Positions 1-13,469 are shown, counted from the stretch's first letter. The stretch is 15,753 nucleotides of DNA from Acanthamoeba lenticulata (GCA_002179805.1 NAVB01001085.1:1-15753), one strand, 5' to 3'. The notes: generated by a model from the letters alone, not told the origin. Program-made: numbers and translations.

Positions 1-54
1 TTTTTGTTTTTGTTTTTGTTTTTGTTTTTGTTTTTGTTTTTGTTTTTGTTTTTG
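1..54. repeat. (TTTTTG)9 hexamer repeat
   Basis: Nine perfect TTTTTG units open the window. They lie in the intron that follows the last visible RhoGEF exon (donor at 100-99, minus strand) and read CAAAAA on the gene strand. The repeat may continue beyond the left edge. Confidence 0.95.
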
Positions 55-3000
55 TTTGTTGATATTGCATTCTTCTGGACGTCACGCCTTGGTCGGGTAC
101 CTCCATCAACATCGTCAGGTACTGCACATAGGCCGACTCGGATTGAATAATTTCGTTCAGCGCGGCCGCTCGGCTTTTCAGTTGTTTCATCACCACATCC
201 CTCCCCGGTCCCTCCCCCACTGTGCCATCGTCCACTCGAGTGAGTTGAAGCAACATGAACATGAAGATGAAGATGAAGATGAACATGAAGAAGAAGAGGC
301 CGGAGGAGAAAGGGGGACCGGCGTACGTGCGCGTTGCATGCGGAGCCGGGCTAGAGCCCTGCGCACGAGGCTCTGCATGCGGATGACGCGCTGCGGGTCG
401 ATCAGGAGCAGCTCGTCGTGCCGCTCGACGCTCCGGATCCCTAAGCGGCGCACCTGGCGCCCCGTTTAGCGGTGGTCGATCTCTTCTCGTAACAGAAGAA
501 AAAGAAAAGGAAGAAGAAAAGGAGCTCACGATTGCTCGCTCGTACCTCACGGGCGCGGAAGTCATCCTCCAACTTCCGCAGCCGCTGCTCCCACTCGGCG
601 AGCATCTGCTCGCGGGCCGCCATGGCCTGTTCCCGCTCGCCCAGCTCCCGCTCGAGGTCGGCCACCGACCGCAGCCGCTCCTCGAGGTTCCGCTCGCGCA
701 GATCAAATTCGGCCTTCTGGAGCAGCACGCTGGCCTCGCGCTCCTCGATCTCCCTCTCCCTCTTGGCCGTGCTCTCCGTCTCCTCCTTGAACAGCTGCTC
801 TTCCCACTCGACCAGCTTCTTCTCCCGCTCCTCGAGCGCCTTGGCCCGCTCGTCCAGCTCCCTGCCGCGCCTGTCGGCCTTTTCCCTCTCCTTCTCGCGG
901 CCTCTGTCCCGGTCGCGTCCCCTGACGGTGTGGTGGCTGTTGCTGCTGCTGCCGCGGCCACGCTCGGCCTTGCTCTTCTTCTCGTCGTCGTGCGCAGGGC
1001 TCTTGGGTCGGGGCTGGCTCGTCGACATCGACGTCGTCGAGGCGGCGGCGGCGGCCGGCGGAGGAGGCGACACGGTCAGGTCCGGCAGGACGAGCGCGCC
1101 TGACGGCTCGAGCGAGGCGAGTAGCAGCTTCAGGCTGTGGCGCTCGTCGTCCACGGACGCGTGGACATCCGACGTCGACCTCTCCTTGGTTCGCGACTTC
1201 TCCACCTCGTGCTTGTTCGAGCGGGTGCTTTGGCTTCTCGCGTGAAGCTTCTTCTTGTTGTTGTTGTTGTTGCTGGCCGGCTGCTCCGCGTCCGCCTGGT
1301 CCGTCTTGGGCGAGCTCTTCTTGGTCTTGGCGGCCGCGTTGCCGTCAAGCAAGCCGTTCTTTCCGTCCAAGTCGAGGTCAGGTCCCAAGAGCTCCTTGAG
1401 CGCATTCAACTCGAGGTCAGGGATGGCCTCCACCTCACGCGAGCCCGAAGAGAGGCTGCGCCGGTGGCCCTCGCGCTTGGCCTGAGGCGACTGCGCGCTC
1501 AGCGTGGCCCCGTCACTCTCGCTCGTGCTGCTGCTGCGGGCCGCCTTGGCCGAGAGGCGGACCGCCTCTTCCGAGCTGTTCCGAGGCGTGCTCGAGGTCT
1601 TGAGCTTGGACGACGGCGAAGACTTGCTGCTGTTGCTGTTGTTGCTCTCGGTTGAAGCCGACCGGAGCTTGTCCAACAAAGGCGTGGGCACGACGTCCTC
1701 CTGGGACCGCGTGCGTTCGCGGCCGACGATCATGCTGCCGCCCTGCGGCGAGTCCTTGCCGTTCTTGCTGCCGCGTGCCACCTGGGCGGGGCTGAGGCGC
1801 ATCTTGCTCTTGTCCTCTTCCGAGATGCGCGGCAGCTCACGCGAACTGGTGGCAATTGCCCGCGTGTCGGCGCTTTCGCGCCGGCGCTCGCGCGTGGGCG
1901 TGACGGGCCGCTCGTCGAGCCCGTCGCTGCTGGTGGTCTTGCCGCGGATGGGGCTGCCCCCCGTCATGCCGCTGAGGACGCCGACGTTGCTAACGTGCAG
2001 CGGGTTGAGCCTGCGCTCCATCACCGGCGTCTTGTTGCCGCCCTTTGTTCCGCTGCCGAGGACGAGCTTGGAGCCCTTGGACTTCTTCTCCTTCTTCTTG
2101 GCGGCGCGCTTCTTCTTGGACTCCTTGGCCAGCAGCTCCACCATGACCGGTACCTGCACAAATTTTGGAGATCGGACCGTTGTTATGCGGCCACAAACGA
2201 GGACAAAGGTGATGGCAACGGCGTGCCTTGGCCAACACGGCCTTGCGCACAGCGAGGCACTCGATAAAGCGATTGAATTCGACCGTGAGTTCTTCCTGGA
2301 ACGAACAAGGCGTTGATTGGTTGATCAAACGTCAGCGAGGAGAGAGGGTCAGCGCGAGGCCAGGCTGGAAAGGAGGCACCCCATCGACAAAGAGCGCAAA
2401 CTCGTCGAGGCGGCTTTCGTGCAGCTCCGGCACGATTTGGAAGATCAGGCGCTTGGAGCAAGGGACGGTCGTGTGAGACTCGTGCTCAAGAAGACCAGCA
2501 AAAGCCAAGTCCTTGGCATGGAAAGTACCTTGACCCGATCGATCGTGCTGTTGAACGGGATGACCAGCGCATGCTCGTCGTAGGAGAGCCCGTCCTTGTG
2601 GGCGATGGACACTGCAGCCTGAAAAATGAGTGGAATGTCAATAAATGAGCCAAAGTTGCGGCCGCAAAGCAAAGGAGGGACCACAGTACTATGACTGGGA
2701 TGTCGTCGTCCTTGATTCGCATGTTGGTGGTCACCACCGGAGAGGCAACAGGCCCGCTCAAGCTGCGTGGTCGTAAAGTCTCCTCGTCGGGCTCAACAAC
2801 AGGGGAAGAGCTGGACAGTAACAATACCAAATCTTGAGAGACTTGCCCAGGAGGTTCACTTGCAGCGCTGCAGCAAAAGAAGGGAAAGTACTTGGGGAGG
2901 GTGGGCTCGGTGGAGCTCGAGGAAGTCGAGGTAGGGGGGAGATGAGCGGCCATGAGGGCTCGTAGGTCGGACATCTGCTTGTCCATCTCCTCGGCCTGGG

Positions 3001-3058
3001 CCTGGAGGGCATGCAATAGCTTGGTCATGCGCACCCAGGAGCCATTGATCTCTTCCAT
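1..3058 (-). CDS. Partial RhoGEF: ubiquitin-like N-terminus, coiled coil, IQ motif, start of DH domain
   Basis: Probably a guanine-nucleotide exchange factor for a Rho-family GTPase; its 3' end lies beyond the left edge. Model exons, in reading order: 3058-2892, 2810-2690, 2618-2529, 2451-2380, 2295-2227, 2153-546, 453-327, 219-101. All phases match and give 791 codons. Residues about 86-173 (from IKDDDIPVI through STIDRVKRLIFQIVPEL and DEFALFVDG) resemble a ubiquitin-fold or Ras-binding type domain; this is inference. Residues about 174-580 are low-complexity, rich in S, K and E. Residues about 580-709 form a charged heptad coiled coil. An IQ motif (IRMQSLVRRALARLR) follows at about 735-749. 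The last exon reads LKSRAAALNEIIQSESAYV and then QYLTMLME, a typical first helix of a DH domain. The 73-nt intron 2226-2154 needs a GC donor; GT donors a little upstream in the same exon are alternatives. The 81-nt intron 2891-2811 is in frame and could be retained. An alternative start is the ATG at 3028. Confidence 0.82.
255..290. repeat. Six ATGAAG/ATGAAC hexamers in a RhoGEF intron
   Basis: Six tandem hexamers ATGAA(G/C) lie within the intron 326-220. On the gene strand they give a CTTCAT pyrimidine-rich tract upstream of the acceptor at 221-220. They explain the poly-Ser and Glu/Asp runs seen in shadow reading frames there. Confidence 0.85.
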
Positions 3059-3427
3059 CCTTTATACTTCTCCTCCTCCTTCTTGGCCAGCGGCCTCAAG
3101 GATGGAGTTCCTACGGAAGAGGTTTCCTGGTGGTGGAATGACCGTTGGTTTCCCTCTTCTTGCCTTGGGCAAGGGTCGCGACTCAAATTGGAGAAGTGAT
3201 CTTGGTGGGCGAAGGGGGATTTTTCCGGGCACGAGGACGACCAGAAGCGGAGGAGAAACAACGGCCAGCGTCAGAAGCCAGCCCCGGCTACTGCACCACG
3301 TCAGAACAGCGCTCCCCATGGCTTGGCCCTCTTATATGAGGAGGCAATGAGGCCTTCCACAACAAAACAAGCACTGCAACAAGCGGCAAGCGCAGCTCAA
3401 AAGTACAGAACAACACAGCCCAGAAAG
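3059..3427. promoter_or_regulatory. Divergent promoter region between the RhoGEF and SNARE genes
   Basis: About 370 bp separate the two divergent start codons. On the plus side, a TATA-like TTATATGAG at 3332-3340 lies about 90 bp before the chosen SNARE ATG. It is followed by an A/C-rich stretch that looks like a 5' leader. On the minus side, TATAAA (3066-3061) lies only 2 nt before the ATG at 3058. If it is a true TATA box, transcription would start inside the proposed ORF and translation would begin at the in-frame ATG at 3028. No gene was recognised inside the interval. Confidence 0.45.
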
Positions 3428-3814
3428 ATGAACGCAGCTCGCAACGGCCGTTTCCAACGCCCTGAGGCCCCCAGCGCAGAGTACCGTCAGTTCATGCACA
3501 CCTTCGCCCCCTCGGTGCAGGACCTGGAAGACCACATGCAGCAGCAGGACCAGCAGCTGGTTCTTATCGCGCGCACCCTCGACCGCACGCTCGCCACTGC
3601 CTACGACATCAACGAAGAGCTGGCCCGCCAAGGTGAGCAGCTCAAGCGCATTGAAGACAAGGTTGATACGACCACTACAGCCATCGAGTCCGGCACGGAC
3701 CGTATCAAGGCCATCCTCCGCCGCCAGAAGGAGAACTGGCGCACCGCGCTCCTCGGCTCGAGTGCCGCCAGCGCGGTGGCGGGCGCGGCCCTGGTCCTCG
3801 TTATTCTTCTCTAG
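3428..3814 (+). CDS. Tail-anchored Qc-type SNARE (Bet1 / syntaxin-8-like)
   Basis: A 128-residue intronless protein likely to act in membrane fusion in the secretory or endosomal pathway. Residues about 40-100 form a SNARE heptad helix. Its centre, DINEELARQGEQLKRIEDKV, has the layer pattern I61-L65-Q68-L72-I75-V79, so Q68 is the zero-layer glutamine. Residues about 105-128 (ALLGSSAASAVAGAALVLVI and on) are a C-terminal membrane anchor ending directly at the stop, as in tail-anchored SNAREs. The short N-terminus without a Habc domain matches small Qc SNAREs of the Bet1/Sft1 type; syntaxin-8-like is the alternative. I chose ATG 3428 because the sequence from about 3350 looks like an untranslated A/C-rich leader. 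An in-frame ATG at 3347 would add 27 residues. CAAG/GTGAGC at 3629-3638 mimics a splice donor but lies within the SNARE motif, so it is read as coding. Confidence 0.82.
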   Translation: MNAARNGRFQRPEAPSAEYRQFMHTFAPSVQDLEDHMQQQDQQLVLIARTLDRTLATAYDINEELARQGEQLKRIEDKVDTTTTAIESGTDRIKAILRRQKENWRTALLGSSAASAVAGAALVLVILL

Positions 3815-4197
3815 CGAAGCTTCTTCTCACGCCCTGCTGTTGCGGGAGCAGAGAAGCGCTTTCTGCTCGTGCATACCCAAACAACATGTTCTTGTAAATA
3901 AATACAAACAAATTCAAGGTCTTTTGCGTGTGGTTCTACTCAGCCAGCCTGGGGTAACGGGACAAGAGGCACCACACGATCATCACCCCAACAGCGACAA
4001 CAAAAGAAGGATAAAACCGAGGACGCAATATTACGTGTCCGCGCAGTGTAGCAAAAAGGGGAGGCAGAACAAGTTGGGTCAACAGGCGACGCTCGTGCTG
4101 TTGTGCGCTGCCGACCCGTCGAGGCCAACTCCATTGTTTTATTTTTTTGGTAAATCAATTCAATCCGGAAAAGGAATTGATAGACCTTTGCTGAATC
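3815..4197 (+). other. Intergenic: SNARE 3' UTR and upstream region of the F-BAR gene
   Basis: The proximal part is the SNARE 3' UTR, with a polyadenylation signal at 3897-3902. The rest has no convincing ORF, tRNA-like fold or strong repeat. GATAAAA near 4009-4015 and a T-rich run near 4133-4148 are the only core-promoter-like elements before the next ATG at 4198. Confidence 0.5.
3897..3902 (+). terminator. Polyadenylation signal AATAAA of the SNARE gene
   Basis: AATAAA lies about 83 nt after the SNARE stop codon in an A/T-rich stretch, a normal position for a eukaryotic poly(A) signal. Confidence 0.6.
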
Positions 4198-7160
4198 ATG
4201 TCTACCTTCGCGGCCGACCTTCTCGTTAATGAGGTTTGCAACTTTAAATTTAAAGTTTATATATATTTTCGTGCCTTGCTCACGACCGTGATTAAAAACA
4301 ATGATTAGGATGGCTTTGGCCTCTACTACTCTCGCGTCTCCGATACCCTGAAGTCTCTCGATGACATCAGTTCATTCTTCAAAAAGGCACGCCCCTTGCA
4401 CTTTCAATGCTGCCAATTCTCTGCCAAAGATCCTTCATTAACGCTGCATGCACTTCCCTTCAAATTTGCGCCCAATTCGTCCCTTTTTTTTGTCCACTTG
4501 TTGCAGCTCGCGTCTGCCGAGTCGTCCTACTCGAAGGAGCTGTTCAAGCTCTCCAAGACGGTTGACCCCAAGCTCTGGAAGCGGACTGACAAGGAGATTG
4601 GGTAACCGCCCTCCTCCTTCCACTACACACGACCTCCTTGCTCCTCCTCCTCGTGTTGGCGAGGCCACATGCATAGAGCTCTCGCCTGACGCCATCGCGC
4701 GCGCGCACACGCCCACACAGCACGGTGGAGCACAGCTGGACCACGTTCCACGCTGAGCTCGAGAAGGTGGGCAAGTTCCACGAGCAGCTGGCCAGCAAGG
4801 CCGAGGAGCTCGTGATCACCGTCGACACCTGGCTCAAGGAGAAGGAGAAGACAAAGCTCAAGGTCTGCCTTCGTCCTCGTCCTCCTCCAGAATCCCATTC
4901 TCCTTCTCTTTCTCTTCTTCTTCGTGGTGGCTCACCTCCTGGGGCGGAATCGACACCAACACACACCACAGCTGGGCAAGGACGGGGCGAAGCTGACGAA
5001 GGACACGCACGACACGATGACCTCGCTCAAGCGGGTAAGCAATCAACAACACCAACAAGCCACACCTCTCGCGCGCTTCTTGGCCTGTTGGTCCTGTGTC
5101 GGGCCTGCCCCCAACTGACCGTCAACACAACAACGTGATGTGGTGGTGACGATTGTGCTCGCGCCAAAAGGCCAAGGAGAATTACTACAAACTGCACAAG
5201 GCGGCGGACGACGCCGAGGCGGCCTACCAGAAGAAGAAGGGCGAGCCCACGGCCAAGCAAAAGGACGTCGACAAGCTCTCCAAGAAGTCGATTGAGGCCA
5301 AGGAGAAGGCCCAGAACGCCGACGTGGCCTACAAGAAGGTCCTCGAGAAGGCCAACGAGCACCAGGCCAACTTCTACAGCACATACATGCCCAACCTGCT
5401 CGCCGTACGCCACCCCGTCCACTTCCTTGCTCCTCCTCATCTCCTTGTTGCCACCAAACCGCGGTTGCCATGGACGGGATTATCTTTTTTTTATTCGAAC
5501 ATTAACACATATCCCAGGAATTCCAAGCGTTTGATGAGGAGCGTACGCAGTTCTACCGGTCGATCCTGGAGCAGTACATGACCATGCTCAGCGCCCTCCC
5601 GCCTTCCCTTGCCACCTCGTGCGACGTACGGCCGCGCCTCCCTTGTCTTTTTATTTTATTTTATTTTATTTATACTGTATTTTTTTTTCTTTTTTCTGAA
5701 TCTCCGCGTTTTGTAAAATTTCGACGCTAATTCCTTGGCGAACCGTCTTTGTTGCCGTGCGACCCGGCAGGCCTTGAACAAGGTGGTCAGCCAGATCGAC
5801 GCGCAAAACGACGTCTCCACCTTCATTGCCACCAACAAGTACGCTTCTTCTCCTCTTTTCTTCCCCGCCACAACGGTGCTGACGTGGTGGTCTTGCTTGT
5901 GTAAAGGGCGTCGGGCGTCACGCCACCGCCGGAGATTCAGTATGAGCCGTACGTGGGCGAGGGCGGCGTGCCCTCCTCGCTCGGTTCCGGGCCCTCCATC
6001 ACCACGTCGGCCTCCCGCTCGACGCCGCCCGCCTCCCGGCCGCCTGTGGCCGGCGGCGCCACCCCCAGCAAGCCCTCCAACAAGGTTGGCGTACCCTCCC
6101 TCAGCCAATCCCTTTTTTAAAAATTATTTATTTATTTTTATTTCGTTAAATTTAATATATTTTGATTTAATTGATTTATTTGGCGGGGATTGCAGCAATG
6201 GGGCCTCTCAGCCTCCGACGAGTCCCTCCCGGCGGAGCAGAAGCGGGCCAAGCTCGAGCAGCAGCTGCGGGAGATCAAGGAGGACATCGACTCTGCCATC
6301 ACCTCCAAAAAGGGCCTCGGTGCGCCCCACCTCTCCCTCTTTTCCTTTGTTTATCATTACTATTAATTTATTTTTATTGTTATTTTTATGTTGATAATTC
6401 ATTTATTAATTTATGGTTCTTGTATTCTTGCAGACAAGCTGGTCAAGTTCTACCAGAACGACCCGATGGCCGAGAAGAAGGCGGCGCAAGAGGCCGAGGA
6501 CCAGCAGAAGAAGATCGACGCCCTCGTGGCCGAGAAGGACAAGCTCGTGCGGCAGCTCGAGTCTGTCGGCGGCAGCGGCGACGACACCTTCGGGGCCGGC
6601 GACGCCAGCCCGGAACCGGCCAATGGTGCGACAGCTCTCAATTATGTTATTATTATTATTTCATTTTCCAAAATAAGGATCCTATTTTGATTTCTAAATT
6701 AATTCTTTGAATTTTGGGGGGAAAAGCAGGGGAAGAGGAGGGCGGCGAGTACGAGGAGGTGGAGTATGTCGAGGTCAAGGCGCGCGCCCTGTTCGACTAT
6801 GAGGCCACCAACGACACCGAGCTGGTGCCGCCTCCCCCCTCCCTTCTCTCTTCCTCTCGTCTCTTTCTCTTTCGTTCTTGCTTGGAACTGACTTTTTATT
6901 TATTTTTTCTCTTTTGAAATAATTTAAAAAACGCTACAGAGCTTCAAGGCGGGCGACATCCTGACCGTGTCCGAGCAGGACGAGTCCGGCTGGTGGTACG
7001 CCGAGATCAACGGGAAGCAGGGCTTCGTGCCCAACAACTACCTCACGGTTGTGGAAGAAGGTGCGCCGCCTGCCTTCTCTTGGCCCTATGAGAGAGAGAA
7101 GAACGTTTTGGAAAATCAAACTAAATCAAACCAAACCAAACAGGCGAGCCGTCTGCATAA
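4198..7160 (+). CDS. F-BAR / HR1-like / SH3 membrane-curvature adaptor (CIP4/Toca/Bzz1-like)
   Basis: A 516-residue protein of the class that bends membrane and couples it to Rho GTPases and actin nucleation. Exons: 4198-4233, 4309-4386, 4507-4601, 4721-4862, 4972-5034, 5171-5404, 5518-5625, 5771-5838, 5907-6084, 6196-6319, 6434-6625, 6730-6824, 6940-7060, 7144-7160. They sum to 1551 nt with every phase compatible. Residues 1 to about 275 are the F-BAR domain: DGFGLYYSRVSDTL, then SSFFKKLASAESSYSKELFK, then KEIGTVEHSW and long lysine/glutamate helices. A P/S/T-rich linker follows. Residues about 345-425 form an antiparallel helical pair resembling the Rho-binding HR1 region (LVKFYQNDPM). Residues about 456-511 are an SH3 domain with ALFDY (459-463), W489, P502 and Y505, the usual Pro-peptide contacts. 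Intron 4387-4506 needs a GC donor; the joined exons then align with the FCH consensus without a gap. Other F-BAR-SH3 families (PACSIN, nostrin) are possible, but the HR1-like segment favours the CIP4/Bzz1 type. Confidence 0.93.
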
Positions 7161-7464
7161 ACCAGCAGGACCAATCCATCTCTCGCATAATCTACTCTTC
7201 CCCCTTCTGTGCTATGTGTGTGTGCCACACCTGCTGCCCTCCCGCGCACGAAGACCGCACACGAGTGTAACAACCCCCCAAGTCATCTCCCCCCTAATCC
7301 CTTTTTTCTACCACCAAAAGAAAAAACCACATTTTAAAACATGTTTTTTTTAAAAAAAAAAAAGTCGATCACCATGTTGGGCCCAATGCTGTTGTACTTC
7401 TTGTGTCCTATTAAGTGAGGCGGCACATTCACATGGGTGCCATCTCCAACACAGCCTTTGGACG
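7161..7464. other. Convergent 3' regions of the F-BAR and F-box/ankyrin genes
   Basis: Both flanking genes end here. The interval holds a T8/A12 homopolymer block near 7347-7363 and no convincing ORF. No perfect AATAAA was seen for either gene, so their poly(A) signals are variants or absent from this stretch. Confidence 0.5.
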
Positions 7465-10628
<3,164 letters not shown>

Positions 10629-10755
10629 CACTACTTCCCCCTCCTCTTCCTCTTCCACTTCCGTCACGTCCACCGTCGCCGGGTATTTGTAGGCTCAAGT
10701 TGGTACCACCAACCACTTTTTATTATTGGCCTGTTTTACAAAACATGTTGTTGGT
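10629..10755 (-). promoter_or_regulatory. Short intergenic spacer: gene 5 3' end and gene 4 promoter
   Basis: Only 127 bp separate the gene 5 stop from the gene 4 ATG on the same strand. The spacer carries the gene 5 poly(A) signal at 10724-10719. An AT-rich TACAAATA at about 10687-10680 (minus reading) is the only TATA-like motif for gene 4. So short a gap leaves little room for an independent promoter. Confidence 0.4.
10719..10724 (-). terminator. Polyadenylation signal AATAAA of gene 5
   Basis: On the minus strand AATAAA begins about 30 nt after the TGA at 10758-10756, in an A-rich run. This agrees with the proposed end of the F-box/TPR-like gene. Confidence 0.6.
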
Positions 10756-13259
10756 TCACTCGTCAGAGCCCGAACCGTCGGGGCGGCAGAGGCTTGGGGT
10801 GGTCTGCTCGATGACCATACGGCGGAACCAGTCCAGCTCCGCCACGCTGTCAAAGGAGATGCGGTGAAAGCGCTTCATCTTGCCCAGGTAGCGCTTCTCC
10901 CGGCACTTCTCCAGCCACTGTCGGCATTCGTCGAATCGTTCTGCCACTAACGTTGACGCCCCCCTCGTCAGCAACGGCCTGTTCGGTTGAAGAGGTGCCA
11001 ACAACAACAACAACAGGGAAGGGGAGGAGATCATGCCTGCGTAGATGCGCGCAAAGCAAAAGTCGGTGTAGGGATCCGACAAAGCCGCGGCGCTGGACGT
11101 GAGCTCGCGCTCGGTCTGCGCGACGGCCTTTTGCAGGGCGGCCTCGTCCATCGCCAGCCTCGCGCGCGTCGCCTGCACGTCGAGCGCCTCGGCGCCCTCG
11201 GCGAGCTCTCGCCGGAGCGCGTGGATGCGGTCCTGGAGGAAGCGCGCCCGCACGACAAAGGTGACCGCCGCACAGTGGACCATCTGGATCACCATGTCCT
11301 CGTCCATCGGGTCCACCAGGTCCTTCGCCTCGTCCAGGATGACTTCGACTCGGTCGAGGAGCGCCAACTTGTCGTCGATGGCGTCCACCAGCGCCGCCTT
11401 CTCCTTGATGGCATCTGGCGCGGCTTGTGAGGACTCCATCCATGATCAACACCGAGAGAAGAAGAAGAAGAAGAAGAAGAAGATGGCGAGGCGCAGGATG
11501 AGGAGAGGCACCAGCCATGTTGAAGAAGACGAGCGGCGAAGCGTCCTCGTCATCCGCCGCCAGGACGTACTCGTCAATCGCTGCGTCGAACCACTCGCGC
11601 GCCTCCTGCGTTGCCGCGTGACAGTTCAGACAAACGATGGGAGGAAGAGACAATAGACATTGGGTGGGAGAAGAAAAGAGAAGGGAAGAGTACGGAGTTG
11701 TCGTGGCTGTTGTCCTGCTGGTCAAAGAGGTGGGAGGCGATGTCGTGCATCGCGTACGCGCACTCTTCGCTCTGCTGCGGCGTTCGCTCATCCCGCTGCA
11801 CACGACAGGCCCAAGCACCCACACGCACACAGACATGGGCATGAGCACCCACATCGACGAAAGAGGAGAGAGAAGAGAGGTCGGTCCTCCAGGGGTACCT
11901 GGGGGAAGAGGTCGATGGCGCTCTTCAGGAGATTGATGGTCTCCTCTCGCGTGTGAATGTCAGCGTCCGCGTAGGTGCGAATGACACCTGAGAAACCGAC
12001 AATAATATAAGTTAATTACTCATAAATAAAATTAATTAATTAATTAAATAAAATAAATAAAAGAGGAGCGAACCGGCAAGGCTGGTCTGTTCGAGCGGCT
12101 TGAGATCGGGCGGGGCGAGCTCATAGGCCTTCCGGCAGTACTTGATGGCCCGCTGGTACCAGCTCCGCAGACCTGTCCTTGTTCCCCCCCCCCAAATCGT
12201 TTGGCGTGAGCAACGTGGCTCGATCGAGCCGCTTCGCAGCATCCGTCGTGGAGGCGCACCGCTCGCGGTGTGCGGGTACTGCTTCTGGTAGATGGCAAAC
12301 TCGATCGCCACGTTGCTGATCCCGACGTAGGCATCGCGCCGTTCCTCCTTGCTCTGCTCTTGACCGCTTCAGCACACGATCTCCTCCCAGAAAGGAGAAA
12401 GGAGACGAACCAGCGGGAAAGAGAGGGCAGAGACATACTGCTCCAGGGCGATGACGTAGAGCAGACGTGTGTCGAACTTGTCCTGCTCGCCGGACCACTG
12501 CATCGGGTCGTCTTCGACTGTGGGCCGCTTGTCGTAGAGGACACCGCCGCCACGAAGGTACATGGCGACGGTCCTCTGGTGCGGGTCGAGCTCGATCGAG
12601 TCGGCTGGCGGCGGTCCGTGCTCAAAGTGCTGGCGCTCGATCTTCCTGTACGAGGTTCGTTGTTGGTGGGAATGGCCGATTCGAGCAGCACCATCTCGAC
12701 GACCATGGCACACCAGGAGGAGTACCTGCGTAGCCAGAAGAGCTGTTTCCATGACTTGAGGCCTCGCGCGTAGGGCAGTTTGCGCTTTCTGAGGTGCTCG
12801 CTTGGGGGCGGCCCTGCAGTTGTGGTGCTTGCCATCGAGGCCGTGGCAGCTTCTAGGCTGGATAAGGGTGATGATGTAGAGGACTGTAGCGCGGCTTGGT
12901 CGGACGCCGACCTCTTTCGCTTCCTCTTATCCTGTCTCTTGACCTTTGCCTGCAGCTCTGCCTGGTAGAGGCTGATCTGTGCGGGGGTGGCAGACCACTC
13001 CTGCAGGTACAGATCGCGCCAGCCCCTAGATTTTGTGTGAAAGATGGGACAGTCATCATTTACTGTTGATGAAATCTGGCCAGCAGGGCGCGAGGGGAGG
13101 GGCATCGTACGCGTCAGAGTCCACAAGGTCGAGGAAAAGGCGGCAGACGCAGCGTGCAGTCAGGCGGTCGTGCGGTCCGAGGAACAAGAGCGCATGCTGC
13201 ACAATTTCTGGGGGCAGCATCGAGAGAAGAGGGACAACAGAAACTACGGCCGGCTCCAT
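10756..13259 (-). CDS. F-box protein with TPR-like helices and coiled coil
   Basis: A 571-residue probable SCF substrate receptor. Exons, in reading order: 13259-13111, 13025-12726, 12645-12435, 12353-12260, 12172-12074, 11987-11899, 11795-11694, 11605-11512, 11423-11037, 10946-10756. They sum to 1716 nt with compatible phases. The F-box is at residues about 12-57 (LSMLPPEIVQHALLFLGPHD, then CVCRLFLDLVDSDAGWRDLY), the second half completed across intron 1. Residues about 70-140 are a basic, S/T/A-rich linker. Residues about 220-380 are helical repeats resembling TPRs, for example YQRAIKYCRKAYELAPPDLK and EAREWFDAAIDEYVLAADDE. Residues about 380-500 form long charged helices, likely a coiled coil (ALRRELAEGAEALDV). 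The tail is acidic. The start of exon 4 may be 12356 instead of 12353, adding one Gln. The intron 11036-10947 needs a GC donor. The substrate-binding family is not recognised. Confidence 0.88.
11458..11482. repeat. (GAA)8 microsatellite in a gene 5 intron
   Basis: About eight GAA units lie in the intron between exons 8 and 9 (11511-11424). On the gene strand they read TTC and form part of a pyrimidine-rich stretch upstream of the acceptor. Confidence 0.85.
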
Positions 13260-13469
13260 GCCTGACCGCACACTTCGATCGGAACAGGTTTATGCCGAGA
13301 TAATTTTCTTTTCTTTAAAATATTTGCGGAGAGCAAAAAATGAAAAGTTTTTTTTAAACGTTCTCGTTTTTACTTTGCAAAATGGTTTGAAAAAGGAGAA
13401 TTATGCCTCCGTAAAGACAGCAGCTTCATTGCCAGAGTTATTCCTGTTTTTCAGATGGAATGAAGGTCA
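13260..13469. promoter_or_regulatory. Upstream region of gene 5, merging into the AT-rich island
   Basis: This is the 5' flank of the F-box/TPR-like gene. It becomes AT-rich at about 13290 and holds T- and A-runs near 13341-13360. I see no clear TATA box and no convincing coding sequence; the plus ORF crossing it is mainly antisense to gene 5 exon 1. A splice-acceptor-like TTCCTGTTTTTCAG ends at 13454, just before the small ORF at 13470. Confidence 0.35.

Noticed and set aside
532..2316. Long plus-strand ORFs (532-1245, 1137-1655, 1504-2316) rich in Ser, Arg and Leu
   Set aside because: They are antisense shadows of the low-complexity RhoGEF exon 2153-546. Their composition mirrors its codons and they hold no domain, while the minus strand has a coiled coil and phase-compatible splice sites.
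3629..3638. CAAG/GTGAGC as a splice donor in the SNARE gene
   Set aside because: It matches a classical donor, but the uninterrupted frame through it encodes the central SNARE heptads and zero-layer glutamine, so splicing there would destroy the motif.
5027..5471. Minus-strand ORFs of about 140 residues opposite the F-BAR gene
   Set aside because: They are antisense to the large F-BAR exon 5171-5404, whose sense frame matches the F-BAR family.
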